Source of the DNA: Flavobacterium sp. Root420
GTDB lineage: Bacteria; Bacteroidota; Bacteroidia; Flavobacteriales; Flavobacteriaceae
NCBI RefSeq assembly: GCF_001427905.1
Contig: NZ_LMEF01000012.1
Coordinates: 421,367 to 485,366, forward strand
Length of the DNA stretch: 64,000 nt
Direction: 5' to 3'
Shown here: positions 1 to 9,068 of the stretch, piece by piece
How positions within the stretch are numbered: position 1 is the first letter of the stretch
How the letters are laid out: every line of letters starts with the position of its first letter
The notes under the pieces: generated by a model
The model's database searches: none
Seen by the model: the letters and a program-made list of their open reading frames with translations, nothing else
Told to the model about the DNA's origin: nothing
Translations under genes and position numbers: made by a program

Positions 1-2
1 TA

Positions 3-101
3 GTTTTTAGAGAACGTTATGCGATATGGCGCGAGAAACTAGCTTTTAAACTAGCTGAAAAAGAATTAAAAAATAACAGACCAAAAAATAGTGCGGCTTA
101 G
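3..101 (+). CDS. C-terminal end of an unidentified protein (partial)
   Basis: The last 32 codons of a gene that enters from the left edge; the frame is open from base 3 and stops at TAG. The visible tail is basic and probably helical (EKLAFKLAEKELKNNRP). It is too short to assign a family. It is followed by a strong terminator that it shares with accD coming from the other side. Confidence 0.55.
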   Translation, partial: VFRERYAIWREKLAFKLAEKELKNNRPKNSAA

Positions 102-120
102 ATTTTGAGATGACAAAACA

Positions 121-161
121 TAAAAAAAATCCCAGAAAATATTTTCTGGGATTTTTTTTAT
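121..161. terminator. Bidirectional intrinsic terminator
   Basis: A near-perfect inverted repeat (TCCCAGAAAAT / ATTTTCTGGGA) flanked by A-run and T-run, so it can stop the plus-strand gene ending at 101 and the minus-strand accD ending at 180. Confidence 0.85.
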
Positions 162-179
162 GTTTTTAGAAGTTTAAAA

Positions 180-1034
180 CTATCTAATCGTATTATTTTG
201 AATCAAATCGATATACAAGTTAATCTTGTCTTTCAATTCTTTTCTAGGCGTGATAAAGTCTAGGAAACCGTGCTCTAAAAGAAATTCAGCAGTCTGGAAA
301 CCTTCTGGTAAATCTTTACCAGTTGTGTCACGAACAACACGTGGTCCGGCAAAACCAATCAAAGCACCGGGTTCAGAAATATTAATATCTCCTAACATAG
401 CATATGATGCAGTTGTTCCTCCAGTTGTTGGGTCAGTACAAAGAGAAATATAAGGTAATTTAGCTTCGGCTAACTGAGCTAGTTTTACTGATGTTTTTGC
501 TAATTGCATTAACGAATAAGCAGCTTCCATCATACGAGCTCCACCTGATTTAGAAATCATAACAAAAGGTAATTTGTTTTTGATCGCGTGATCAATACCT
601 CTTGCAATTTTTTCTCCAACAACAGCTCCCATAGATCCTCCAATAAAGGCAAAATCCATACAGCAAATTACAAGCTCTTTTCCTTTAGATTTTCCAACTC
701 CCGTACGTACAGCGTCTTTAAGGTGCGTTTTTTCCATTACATCTTTCAATCTTTCTGCATATTTTTTTGTATCCACAAAATGCAAAGGATCTTTTGATGT
801 CATGTTTTTATCTAATTCAACAAATTCATTATTGTCGAATAAAATTTCAAAATAGGTTGCGCTTCCAATTCGAACGTGAAAATCATCTTCTGGACTAACA
901 AATAAGTTTCTGGCTAATTCGTCAGCATCAATAATTTTTCCGGTAGGAGATTTGTACCACAATCCTTTCGGAACGTCCATTTTGTCTTCTGTAGCGGTTG
1001 TAATCCCTTTTTCCTGTCTTTTAAACCAAGCCAT
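180..1034 (-). CDS. accD: Acetyl-CoA carboxylase carboxyltransferase subunit beta
   Basis: Beta subunit of the carboxyltransferase half of acetyl-CoA carboxylase; with AccA it moves CO2 from biotin to acetyl-CoA in the first step of fatty-acid synthesis. The crotonase-type core is clear: [12 protein letters not shown] at residues 161-172, [10 protein letters not shown] at 201-210 and GFAGPRVV at 227-234. Length (284 aa) is normal. The N-terminal zinc-ribbon segment aligns with the E. coli protein, but its four cysteine positions are S29, G32, S47 and D50, so no zinc site can form. The gene lies 109 bp downstream of fbaA and no promoter of its own was found, so co-transcription with fbaA is likely. 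Confidence 0.95.
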   Translation of the reverse strand: MAWFKRQEKGITTATEDKMDVPKGLWYKSPTGKIIDADELARNLFVSPEDDFHVRIGSATYFEILFDNNEFVELDKNMTSKDPLHFVDTKKYAERLKDVMEKTHLKDAVRTGVGKSKGKELVICCMDFAFIGGSMGAVVGEKIARGIDHAIKNKLPFVMISKSGGARMMEAAYSLMQLAKTSVKLAQLAEAKLPYISLCTDPTTGGTTASYAMLGDINISEPGALIGFAGPRVVRDTTGKDLPEGFQTAEFLLEHGFLDFITPRKELKDKINLYIDLIQNNTIR

Positions 1035-1143
1035 TTTTTTAATTTTAGAATGTAGATTTTAAAGTTTAGATTTTTCAATCTGATTTAAAACTTAGATTCC
1101 AGGCTTTTTAGAAGTCTGAAATCTAAATTCAAAAATCTAAAAT

Positions 1144-2211
1144 TTAAAGTGTATTTACGTTATTCAAGTCTGCAAAAGCTTGCTCAAGTCTTGCATTGAA
1201 TGTCACTTCGCTTTCACGAACCCATCTTCTTGGGTCATAATATTTTTTGTTAGGAACATCAGCACCTTCCGGGTTACCAATTTGAGATTTTAAATAGTCA
1301 ATGTTTTTAACCATATAATCACGAATTCCTTCAGTATAGGCAAATTGTAAATCTGTATCAATGTTCATTTTGATAACTCCGTAGCTGATTCCTTCTCTGA
1401 TTTCTTCAAGTGTAGAACCTGAACCTCCGTGGAAAACGAAATCTACCGGGTTATGTCCAGTGTTGAATTTGTTTTGAACGAAATCCTGAGAATTTTTTAA
1501 GATTTTTGGAGTTAATTTTACGTTTCCTGGTTTGTAAACCCCGTGAACGTTTCCAAAAGCAGCTGCAATTGTAAATTTAGGACTTACTTTAGATAATTCT
1601 TCGTAAGCATAAGCTACTTCTTCTGGTTGTGTGTATAATTTTGAACTGTCAACATCAGAGTTGTCAACACCATCTTCTTCACCACCTGTAATACCTAGCT
1701 CGATTTCTAATGTCATACCCATTTTACTCATTCTGGCTAAATACTCTTTACAGATCTCAATATTTTCTTCGATTGGCTCCTCAGACAAATCGATCATATG
1801 TGAACTGAATAATGGTTTCCCTGTTTCTGCAAAATGTTTTTCAGATGCATCTAACAAGCCATCAATCCAAGGTAATAATTTTTTTGCACAGTGGTCAGTG
1901 TGTAAAATTACAGTTGCTCCGTAAGCTTCTGCCAATGCGTGAATATGTTTTGCTCCTGCGATTCCACCAGCAATTGCTGATTTTTCACCTGCGTTAGACA
2001 ATCCTTTTCCTGCGTTAAATTGTGCTCCTCCGTTTGAAAATTGAATGATAACTGGCGCATTAAGTTTCGCTGCAGTTTCAAGAACTCCATTAATTGTGCT
2101 TGACCCCGTAACATTTACTGCTGGAAGTGCAAATCCTTTTTCTTTCGCATAATTAAAAATCTCTTGTACCTGATCTCCTGTAGCTACTCCTGGTTTAATA
2201 TTGTGTGCCAT
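1144..2211 (-). CDS. fbaA: Class II fructose-bisphosphate aldolase
   Basis: Zinc-dependent aldolase of glycolysis and gluconeogenesis that interconverts fructose-1,6-bisphosphate with glyceraldehyde-3-phosphate and dihydroxyacetone phosphate. The HTDHC motif (residues 104-108) carries the catalytic Asp and a zinc His. GGEEDGVDN, NVHGVYKPG and FHGGSGS follow in the order expected for the E. coli FbaA type, and 355 aa fits that long class II form. The minus-strand -7 box lies at 2249-2256, 38 bp upstream. accD follows it on the same strand. Confidence 0.97.
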   Translation of the reverse strand: MAHNIKPGVATGDQVQEIFNYAKEKGFALPAVNVTGSSTINGVLETAAKLNAPVIIQFSNGGAQFNAGKGLSNAGEKSAIAGGIAGAKHIHALAEAYGATVILHTDHCAKKLLPWIDGLLDASEKHFAETGKPLFSSHMIDLSEEPIEENIEICKEYLARMSKMGMTLEIELGITGGEEDGVDNSDVDSSKLYTQPEEVAYAYEELSKVSPKFTIAAAFGNVHGVYKPGNVKLTPKILKNSQDFVQNKFNTGHNPVDFVFHGGSGSTLEEIREGISYGVIKMNIDTDLQFAYTEGIRDYMVKNIDYLKSQIGNPEGADVPNKKYYDPRRWVRESEVTFNARLEQAFADLNNVNTL

Positions 2212-2248
2212 TGTAATTTTTTTTAGTTGTTTTTAGGTTTTTAGGTTG

Positions 2249-2256
2249 CAAAAATA
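2249..2256 (-). promoter_or_regulatory. -7 promoter element of fbaA
   Basis: Minus-strand TATTTTTG matches the flavobacterial TAnnTTTG -7 consensus. A TTT occurs about 18 bp upstream instead of TTG. The predicted 5' leader is about 30 nt. Confidence 0.5.
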
Positions 2257-2270
2257 AGAATTAATTAGCA

Positions 2271-4844
2271 TTAGAAAGGATAATTTATACCAAAATTTAA
2301 AACCGAGTGGCCAAAATTGTACTCTTTGAACCAGCGGTCTCCCTTCTCATGTGCCGGATTATAAGTCTTGAAGCCTAAATCTAATCGAATTACAAAAAAG
2401 CTTAAATCGTATCGTAATCCGAATCCTGTACCTAAAGCAATTTCAGCTAAATCGTTTACGTTGGAGAATTTTGCCTTCTCATCGGTGACATTATCGAGCA
2501 CATTCCAGATATTTCCGGCGTCTGCAAAGATAGCTCCCTTAACATCTCCGAAAACTTTGAATCGGAATTCGGCACTCAGTGCAATTTTCATATTTGCCTC
2601 ATTAAAATCATCCAAAGCATCAGTACTTCCCGGACCTAATGAGTAAGGTTGCCACGCACGATTATCATTTGAGCCTCCGGAATAATAACTTCGTGAAAAC
2701 GGAATATAATCTGAATTGCCAAAAGGAATCGCAATTCCGAAAAAACTTCGAACTGCTAAAACTTTCTCTTTTCCGAAATCCCAGTGTTTGATATAATCGA
2801 ACTCCGTTTTAAGATATTCTGAATATTCCAAATTGAATATTTCATAATTGCCATTTACGTTTTTTTGAAGATTTGCTATATTCGAAACAGCAGATAATAA
2901 AGTTCCAGCTGATTCTATTTTGGCTTTAAATTGATAAAAAGTATTGTCTGCAAGATCTTTTTTTGTTGTTTTGGTAAACGTATAGCTTGAAGCCAAAATG
3001 AAGTCATTTTCAGTTAAACGAACTCTTCGTTCTTCTATACTCTTTACGTCTTGATATTGCTCATCTGCTGGTGTTAAGGCTGTCTGTTCTGTTAAAACAT
3101 CATTAGTAAAGCCAGTAGTTCCCTTCGGAATAGTTAGATTTTTTTTATCTTGTTCTTCTGGTACATCTCCCCAGTTGAGAGGGTTGTTATTATAGCCTTT
3201 ACCAATGTTATTTAGTTCATCATAAGAAGAAGTATAAACATTAAAGTAATTATCCGGATTTAAGTTACGCACAAATTGTGCATTCAATACTTCTAGCTTT
3301 GCAGTATTTAAACGCTTTGGAGACCAGTTGTAAGATAATCCACCAGTAAAATTCTCTTTGTCCAAACCAATATTCCGCTGCTTTGAAAAACCTGCAGCGA
3401 TAGTGGTCGAAGGAATCATTCTTTTCGGAATAATTTTTTCTGTCCCAAAAGGCATTAAGATCCTTGGAAAATTAAGTTTTGTGTCAATTCCGTATTCCGA
3501 AACATTAAAGAAATTATCATTCGGATTGGCCATGTCTTTAGATGATCCGACATTTACACGTGCTGAAATCTCTAATGTTTCAGCTCTGTTGAAGACATTT
3601 CTGATCGTTTCTGAAATACTTGCTCCAATTCCAAAATCCTGAATGTTGGAGTGTGTAAGATCAAAGGTGGCACCGAAACTATATTTTTTCCTTGGTGTCA
3701 GATAAACATTCGCTATTAATGACTGAGCTGTTGAATCTCGTTTATCAACTTCATATTGTATAGATGGATAATTGAAAATCTTCAGGTTGTTTAAATAACG
3801 TGATGAAAGTGTTGTTCTTGTGTCAGAATAGGTGCTTCCTTTATTAATAAAAATGGCATCAGTAATGGCACGCGGTTTATATTTTAATTTTTTGTAACTG
3901 TACAAATTAAAGTTTTTATAAGTCGTACTATCGTTTATTTTGTTTTTTGCATTAGCCGCTGAATAATCAGTATAAATATTGACGTCACTTATTTTGTACA
4001 ATTTAAATGGTTCCGTTCTGCTTGAATCTCTTTCCTGAATATTATTATTGTTAATTTTTAAATTAATGTCTGCCTTATTTTTTTTTCCAATTGTATCTAT
4101 ATCAAAAGTAATATAAGTTGGCTGGAAGAAATAAGCACCATGATTTCTGAAATAAGTGGTTATACGATTTTTTTCTTCTTCAAAATCTGAAGTTTTATAT
4201 TGCTTTCCGGATTTTAAAACTGAAGGTTCCGGATTTGTTTTATATAAGGAATCTAAAGCCGGAGTTAAAATGGTTGTTCTGATAGAATCTAAAGTGTAGC
4301 CGGGACCAGTAATAATATTGTAATTTATTCTCGCTTTTTTTGGCGCTATGCTATCAATTGTGTAATCAGTTTTTACATTAAAATAGCCATTATTGAAATA
4401 ATAGAATTTCAAACGTAATAAAGATTTTTTTGTTTTTGTAGTATCAATAATAACTGGCGGTTCACCTGTGTTTTTTAAGAATTCATGGAAACCTTTGTAA
4501 AAAAATGATTGTCCAAGTCGGTCCACTTGTTTTGCAGATAAAAATTTTGCCTGACGCTCGTACAAACCGGGATGATTTTTAAATTTTGCCTGATAAGTAG
4601 AATCTGGATTTAAATTGGCTAAATTGTACAAATTTAAACGCAATTTATACCCTAACAGAGTACCATTTGGTTTTTGATACATCTGATTTGATGCAGTTTC
4701 ATCATTGGTATTCTTTCCATTAACAAGAATATTATTTTTTACAAGAAGCTTTTTTCCATCAGGAACTCTTTTTACAGCATCACAAGCGCAAATAAATATT
4801 GCTATTAGAATAAATGCTATTATTTTTGTGGAATTATTTTTCAA
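2271..4844 (-). CDS. tamL: BamA/TamA-family outer-membrane assembly lipoprotein (TamL type)
   Basis: An 857-aa protein with a lipoprotein signal ending in FICAC (lipidated Cys about residue 21), then POTRA-like repeats and a C-terminal 16-strand Omp85 barrel (surface antigen domain), including FADAGNIWNV near the end and a final aromatic residue (NYPF). Bacteroidota have a lipidated TamA relative, TamL, that works with TamB in outer-membrane biogenesis; the lipobox and size point to that form. It is transcribed divergently from the RNA methyltransferase at 4882, with its -7 box overlapping the short spacer. The TamL assignment over another Omp85 member is inferred. Confidence 0.82.
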   Translation of the reverse strand: MKNNSTKIIAFILIAIFICACDAVKRVPDGKKLLVKNNILVNGKNTNDETASNQMYQKPNGTLLGYKLRLNLYNLANLNPDSTYQAKFKNHPGLYERQAKFLSAKQVDRLGQSFFYKGFHEFLKNTGEPPVIIDTTKTKKSLLRLKFYYFNNGYFNVKTDYTIDSIAPKKARINYNIITGPGYTLDSIRTTILTPALDSLYKTNPEPSVLKSGKQYKTSDFEEEKNRITTYFRNHGAYFFQPTYITFDIDTIGKKNKADINLKINNNNIQERDSSRTEPFKLYKISDVNIYTDYSAANAKNKINDSTTYKNFNLYSYKKLKYKPRAITDAIFINKGSTYSDTRTTLSSRYLNNLKIFNYPSIQYEVDKRDSTAQSLIANVYLTPRKKYSFGATFDLTHSNIQDFGIGASISETIRNVFNRAETLEISARVNVGSSKDMANPNDNFFNVSEYGIDTKLNFPRILMPFGTEKIIPKRMIPSTTIAAGFSKQRNIGLDKENFTGGLSYNWSPKRLNTAKLEVLNAQFVRNLNPDNYFNVYTSSYDELNNIGKGYNNNPLNWGDVPEEQDKKNLTIPKGTTGFTNDVLTEQTALTPADEQYQDVKSIEERRVRLTENDFILASSYTFTKTTKKDLADNTFYQFKAKIESAGTLLSAVSNIANLQKNVNGNYEIFNLEYSEYLKTEFDYIKHWDFGKEKVLAVRSFFGIAIPFGNSDYIPFSRSYYSGGSNDNRAWQPYSLGPGSTDALDDFNEANMKIALSAEFRFKVFGDVKGAIFADAGNIWNVLDNVTDEKAKFSNVNDLAEIALGTGFGLRYDLSFFVIRLDLGFKTYNPAHEKGDRWFKEYNFGHSVLNFGINYPF

Positions 4845-4864
4845 GTGTTCTAAAATATTTAATT

Positions 4865-4872
4865 CAAAAGTA
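4865..4872 (-). promoter_or_regulatory. -7 promoter element of tamL
   Basis: Minus-strand TACTTTTG (TAnnTTTG) sits 21 bp before the tamL start, with TTT 18 bp further upstream. It overlaps the region just before the divergent methyltransferase start. Confidence 0.5.
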
Positions 4873-4881
4873 CATTATTTT

Positions 4882-5610
4882 ATGGTTAGTAAAAACCAAA
4901 TAAAGCTTATAACAGGTTTGCATCAAAAAAAGCAACGTTTTGCCAATCAATTATTTTTTGCCGAAGGAGTAAAAGTAATTCAGGAATTGTTGCAATCCAA
5001 TTTTGAATTAGAGCATTTATACACGACTTTAAATGATTTTGAGACTGTTCAGTCTTCAAAGCGCACTCTTGTTAATGAGCAGGAACTTAAAAAAATAAGT
5101 GCTTTGGCAACTCCAAATTCTTGTTTGGCTGTATTCAAAATCCCTGCCGAAAATAAAATAATCGAGTCAGGATTAATCATTGCGCTAGACGATATTAGAG
5201 ATCCCGGAAATTTGGGAACAATTTTACGTCTTTGTGATTGGTTTGGTATCAAACAAATCATTTGCTCTAAAGAAACAGTAGATATTTATAATCCAAAGGT
5301 AGTCCAGGCCACAATGGGGTCTATTGCCAGAGTAAATGTTAACTATATTGATTTAAAAACTTTTATCACACAAACAAAATTACCGATTTTTGGAACTTTT
5401 ATGGACGGTGATAACATCTATCAATTAGGTTTGCCTCAAAACGGAATCATTATTATGGGTAATGAAGCCAATGGTATTTCAGCAGAAATTGAAAAAATAG
5501 TAACCAGCCGAATCTCAATTCCAAGGTTTGGAGAACTACAAAAAACGGAAAGTTTAAATGTAGCTACCGCAACAGCAATTATTCTTAGTGAATTTAAACG
5601 AAATAGTTAA
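4882..5610 (+). CDS. TrmH/SpoU-family RNA 2'-O-methyltransferase
   Basis: A 242-aa SPOUT-class enzyme using SAM to methylate a ribose 2'-OH of rRNA or tRNA. The three conserved SpoU blocks are present: DDIRDPGNLGTILRLCDWFG, IIMGNEANGISAEI and a C-terminal SLNVATATAIILSEF, which build the trefoil knot and dimer interface. An N-terminal substrate-binding segment begins SKNQIKLITGLHQKKQR. The frame stays open upstream to 4705, but that extension lies antisense within tamL and lacks similarity, so ATG 4882 is chosen. The exact RNA target (RlmB-like or other) cannot be told from sequence. Confidence 0.9.
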   Translation: MVSKNQIKLITGLHQKKQRFANQLFFAEGVKVIQELLQSNFELEHLYTTLNDFETVQSSKRTLVNEQELKKISALATPNSCLAVFKIPAENKIIESGLIIALDDIRDPGNLGTILRLCDWFGIKQIICSKETVDIYNPKVVQATMGSIARVNVNYIDLKTFITQTKLPIFGTFMDGDNIYQLGLPQNGIIIMGNEANGISAEIEKIVTSRISIPRFGELQKTESLNVATATAIILSEFKRNS

Positions 5611-5619
5611 GAATTTGTT

Positions 5620-6330
5620 TTAATGAAAAGTGAAATTAATTAAAATTGCCCGTGATTTCATGGAGTCGATATTATCTGTCCATGGACTTGGCCCTTTTGC
5701 AGGGTTATCACGAATTAATTCGTCAGTAATTCCAAACATACCTCTGATAGAAGGAGAGAAAATAAAATATTCCGAGAAGATATCAATCCCAAAACCTATT
5801 TCATAAGCTGAAGTCCAGGGTTTAACTCTAAATTTTCCTTCAAAATTATCATCTTGCGATTTTGAATTGCTTGATAAATTTAATGTAGTAGACATTCCGC
5901 CAACTAAATAAGGACGAATATTCCCAGTTCTTAAGGCTGAGAATTTCAATAACAAAGGAAAGTGAATATAAGTACTGTTTACTTCTCTTAAGTAATCTTG
6001 CTCTGAGGCCATATTTTGATAATACAAATCACGTTTTGTATAATACAAACCTGGTTCAAAACGTAAATTAATATATTCATGCAATCTTAAATCGGCAACA
6101 ACGCCGACATTAAAACCAGTAGTCTTTTTTACCTGAATATCAGGACCGGGATTTTTGTAGTCAAATTTAAAATCAAAACTATTAAAACCTAAATAATAAC
6201 CAAAATACAGGCGTTGTTTTTGCCAGTTTTCAAGATTGATTATAGGGTCTTTGCTAAACATACTTTTAGCAAATTGCGAATATCCTTTTGTCGATAAGAC
6301 TAATAAAAGTAAGATTACTGTTTTTTTCAT
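5620..6330 (-). CDS. porT: PorT-family outer-membrane protein of the type IX secretion system
   Basis: A 236-aa protein with a signal peptide (MKKTVILLLLVLSTKGYSQ) and a small beta-barrel body with alternating aromatic strands (YFGYYLGFNSFDFKF, INLRFEPGLYYT). Size and pattern fit PorT (SprT in F. johnsoniae), an outer-membrane protein needed for type IX secretion and gliding. The longer open frame begins inside ubiE; ATG 6330 is chosen because the signal peptide starts there. Its start is separated from the ubiE stop by one base, so the two are surely one transcript. A generic porin-family protein is the alternative. Confidence 0.75.
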   Translation of the reverse strand: MKKTVILLLLVLSTKGYSQFAKSMFSKDPIINLENWQKQRLYFGYYLGFNSFDFKFDYKNPGPDIQVKKTTGFNVGVVADLRLHEYINLRFEPGLYYTKRDLYYQNMASEQDYLREVNSTYIHFPLLLKFSALRTGNIRPYLVGGMSTTLNLSSNSKSQDDNFEGKFRVKPWTSAYEIGFGIDIFSEYFIFSPSIRGMFGITDELIRDNPAKGPSPWTDNIDSMKSRAILINFTFH

Positions 6331-6331
6331 A

Positions 6332-7063
6332 CTATTTTTTAGAAGCAGAATAAATGGTTGCAACTCCAAAAGTTTGAGGCATTGCCACAACATCTATAAA
6401 CCCAATTTTTCTCAAAATATTGTTTAAGGCTTCTCCGTAAGGAAAAGCGGCTGCAGATTCTGATAAATAGCCGTAAGCCGAATTATCTTTTGAAAATAAT
6501 TTTCCGATTATTGGAAGTATATTTTTGCTGTAAAATCTATAACCTTGTTTATATGGAGTTTTATCCGGAACTGAAGTTTCTAAAATAACAAATACGCCGC
6601 CTGGTTTTAAAACTCTTAAGATTTCAGAAAAACCTTTTTCTAAGTTTTCAAAATTCCGTACTCCAAAACCAACAGTAATGGCATCAAAGTAATTGTCTTC
6701 AAAAGGAATATTTTCAGAATCACCTAAAACTAAATCTATAATATTAGAAAGGTTTTTATCTTCAACTTTCTTCTTACCAACTTCAAGCATTCCTGCCGAA
6801 ATATCCAAACCAATGATTTTTTTAGCCTTAGTCTGAGCCATTAAAATAGCTAAATCGCCAGTTCCTGTTGCAATATCAAGAATAATTTTCGGATTAGTGT
6901 CCGATACGATTTTTAATACTTTTTTTCGCCATTTAATGTCGATCCCAAATGAAATTACGCGATTCAAATTGTCGTAATTCCCAGAGATGTTATCAAACAT
7001 TTGGGCAACCTGTTCTTTTTTACCTAAAGAAGAGTCTTTATATGGGGTTATTTTTTCAGACAT
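6332..7063 (-). CDS. ubiE: Demethylmenaquinone methyltransferase (UbiE/MenG)
   Basis: SAM-dependent C-methyltransferase, 243 aa, for the last step of menaquinone synthesis, the respiratory quinone of this group. It shows the family opening ([19 protein letters not shown]), SAM motif I ([13 protein letters not shown]), the acidic loop after strand 2 (GLDISAGML) and the late block [24 protein letters not shown] box lies 15 bp upstream. It is followed by porT after one base. Confidence 0.95.
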   Translation of the reverse strand: MSEKITPYKDSSLGKKEQVAQMFDNISGNYDNLNRVISFGIDIKWRKKVLKIVSDTNPKIILDIATGTGDLAILMAQTKAKKIIGLDISAGMLEVGKKKVEDKNLSNIIDLVLGDSENIPFEDNYFDAITVGFGVRNFENLEKGFSEILRVLKPGGVFVILETSVPDKTPYKQGYRFYSKNILPIIGKLFSKDNSAYGYLSESAAAFPYGEALNNILRKIGFIDVVAMPQTFGVATIYSASKK

Positions 7064-7077
7064 TTTTTTTATTTACG

Positions 7078-7085
7078 CAAATATA
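7078..7085 (-). promoter_or_regulatory. -7 promoter element of ubiE-porT
   Basis: Minus-strand TATATTTG matches TAnnTTTG exactly. The predicted leader is only about 10 nt. Confidence 0.5.
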
Positions 7086-7182
7086 ATACAAACTGTGTTA
7101 ACTGTAATTGCGTTTTTTAATTTGTAAATCAAATGTTTTAGAATAAGCTTTTTAGAAAACACCCGAGTTGTGTTTTTGCTTC

Positions 7183-7227
7183 TCACTAAAAGTAGGTATT
7201 TTCAAAAAATCACTAAAAGTGGGTATT
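7183..7227 (+). repeat. Two 18-bp direct repeats (TCACTAAAAGTRGGTATT)
   Basis: Copies at 7183-7200 and 7210-7227 differ at one base (A/G) and start 27 bp apart. Nothing nearby explains them; they could be a regulator site or remnant of a mobile element end. Confidence 0.55.
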
Positions 7228-7618
7228 GTGCAATTCTTGATTTATGGCCACTTTTGTTAAAGATAAAATGATGAAAATTTTAATGATTGGTAGAATAAAA
7301 TGACTTAAATCAAATGAATACTTTCTTGCACTGGTAATTTCATTTGTTCTTGTAAGTAGTTTTGAAAGTGTTGTCTTAAACCACAATACTGTTTTTTTAA
7401 AATTAGTGCAAAATACGTTCTTAGGATTAAATTTGTTTTTGGAAATTTTAATTTTCTTGCCTTTAATATCTTAGTGGTATTTGTTATTAAAGGCTCTTTT
7501 TGAGATTTATTCTCAAATAACTTTAAATGTTATTCAGTTAATTCAAATGTTTAGACATTTGTGATTTTTACAAAAACTACTTCCTGAAAGAGTCAGATCT
7601 AAAAAAATCAATCATTTT

Positions 7619-7651
7619 TAAAAAACATCCTTCAAAAGAGGATGTTTTTTT
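7619..7651 (-). terminator. Terminator of the 2TM-folA transcript
   Basis: Hairpin AAAAAACATCC / GGATGTTTTTT immediately after the folA stop codon, with a U-run on the minus strand. Confidence 0.85.
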
Positions 7652-7653
7652 AT

Positions 7654-8136
7654 TTATCGTCGAATGTAAGTTTCGTAAGTGTAATCATAAAGATGTTTTT
7701 CATCTTTGAAATTTTCTTCAGATTCCACTAATTGCCAATCGGTTTTATCAATTTCAGGAAAATAAGCATCAGCATCAAAGCTATGGTGTACTTTGGTTAT
7801 TTCTAATATATCCGCATGCTCCATTCCTAAATTGTAAATTTCCCCTCCGCCAATGATGTATGAATCTTCATTTTCAGGGCAAACAGCAATCGCTTTTTCT
7901 ATACTATCAACAACAATACAACCTTCCGGATTGTAATCTTTTTGTCGTGTTATTACAACATGAACTCTGTTTGGTAATGGTTTTGGGAAGCTTTCAAAAG
8001 TTTTTCTTCCCATAATAATATGATGATTTGTTGTAAGCGATTTGAATCTTTTGAAATCATTTGGCAAATGCCATACTAATTCATTATTTTTCCCAAGAGC
8101 ATTATTTTCGGCAACAGCCGCTATCATTATAATCAT
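7654..8136 (-). CDS. folA: Dihydrofolate reductase
   Basis: NADPH-dependent enzyme of 160 aa that regenerates tetrahydrofolate, needed after the ThyA reaction. Family motifs: MIAAVAENNALGKNN at the N-terminus, LVWHLPNDFKRFK with the catalytic acid Asp, the NADPH-binding IMGRKTFESFPKPLPNR, and SYIIGGGEIY. It lies 10 bp downstream of the 2TM gene; thyA is about 0.9 kb away on the same strand but in a separate transcript. Confidence 0.96.
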   Translation of the reverse strand: MIIMIAAVAENNALGKNNELVWHLPNDFKRFKSLTTNHHIIMGRKTFESFPKPLPNRVHVVITRQKDYNPEGCIVVDSIEKAIAVCPENEDSYIIGGGEIYNLGMEHADILEITKVHHSFDADAYFPEIDKTDWQLVESEENFKDEKHLYDYTYETYIRR

Positions 8137-8146
8137 GGTATTCTAA

Positions 8147-8491
8147 CTAAATTTTATTATCAGTATCCTCATTTACTCTGGACTCTAATTGACTAATTCT
8201 TTTTTGCTGTAAAGCAACAAGTCTGTCAATTTGTTCTCTTTCCCATTTTTTATTCATGAAACGGTCTGTAATATAGACTTTTATAAAGTGTAGAATGAAG
8301 ATGAAAAACCATATTGTGATACCCCAAATACACCAATTTTGATCTGTGTTAGCGCCAAAACCAAAAAATCTGTTCGCAATAAATAAAAATAAACTGCCTA
8401 ATAGAAAAAGTACAAAATGGAAATATAGAATTTTTTTTTGTCTAAGTCTTCTTCGGGCGTATTCGTATTGTTCGTGCACTTCTTTTTCCAT
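8147..8491 (-). CDS. 2TM domain-containing small membrane protein
   Basis: A 114-aa protein of the 2TM family (unknown function) common in Bacteroidota. A charged N-terminal helix (YEYARRRLRQKKILYFH) leads into one membrane helix (about residues 23-43), a short loop with NWCIWG, a second helix (IWFFIFILHFIKVYI) and a charged, coiled-coil-like C-terminus (EREQIDRLVALQQKRISQLE). It precedes folA by 10 bp, so they probably share a transcript; no functional link to folate is evident. Confidence 0.8.
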   Translation of the reverse strand: MEKEVHEQYEYARRRLRQKKILYFHFVLFLLGSLFLFIANRFFGFGANTDQNWCIWGITIWFFIFILHFIKVYITDRFMNKKWEREQIDRLVALQQKRISQLESRVNEDTDNKI

Positions 8492-8738
8492 AAGACAATT
8501 AATGAATAATAAGGTTATAAAGTTAGAATTTATTTTGAAATCATAGTATTTTTGAGTGTAGAATATTTGTATTCAGGTGAATGATAAATGAGAAACACAA
8601 AATTTTAGGGGGTTTAAATTATTAATAAGCCTAAAAAAAATAGTTGTTTTTGCTATTATCATAAATCGGTAAGGTGGCTATTGAATGTTCAGTTGATTTT
8701 CTGTAATTTAGGTGTATAAATCTAAAAACTAAATAGTT

Positions 8739-9035
8739 ATGTCTCTAAAGAAACAATTTATCAAAACAAAACCAGTGTGTAAAGTTACATTTTCTGTGGA
8801 AGCTAAAGATGCAAATTCAGCTGCTGTAGTTGGAGATTTTAACAATTGGAATCCGGAAGAAGGGACTTTAAGCAAGTTAAAAAACGGAACTTTTAAAGCA
8901 ACTTATGACTTAGTGAAAGATGCGATTTATGAGTTCAAATATGTAATTGACGGATTGTATGTAAATGATCCCGAAGCTGATTCTTATAAATGGAATGACT
9001 TTGCCGGAAGCGAAAATAGTGTTTTAGTTGTATAA
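8739..9035 (+). CDS. Isoamylase early-set / CBM48-like domain protein
   Basis: A 98-aa single-domain protein. It matches the glycogen-binding (AMPK beta / isoamylase N-terminal) fold: VTFSVEAKDANSAAVVGDFN, NWNPEEGTLSKLKNGTFKA and YEFKYVIDGLYVNDPEAD. Such stand-alone domains occur in Bacteroidota and may bind glycogen or another alpha-glucan; no enzyme domain is attached. It is monocistronic, with a terminator immediately after. Confidence 0.85.
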   Translation: MSLKKQFIKTKPVCKVTFSVEAKDANSAAVVGDFNNWNPEEGTLSKLKNGTFKATYDLVKDAIYEFKYVIDGLYVNDPEADSYKWNDFAGSENSVLVV

Positions 9036-9068
9036 AAAATCTGCTTAATGTGAGCGGATTTTTTTTAT
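9034..9068. terminator. Bidirectional terminator between the CBM48-like gene and thyA
   Basis: AAAATCTGCT / AGCGGATTTT stem (one G-U pair) with A-run and T-run on the two sides, placed between convergent genes. Confidence 0.8.

Larger units (their letters stand above)
7064..7618. other. 555-bp spacer without a supported gene
   Basis: AT-rich DNA between ubiE and folA. It holds the ubiE promoter and two direct copies of an 18-bp word (7183-7200 and 7210-7227). No open frame over about 20 codons with coding character was found on either strand. It may hold decayed sequence. Confidence 0.5.

Noticed and set aside
4705..4881. N-terminal extension of the RNA methyltransferase
   Set aside because: It lies antisense within tamL and does not resemble the family N-terminus; ATG 4882 fits.
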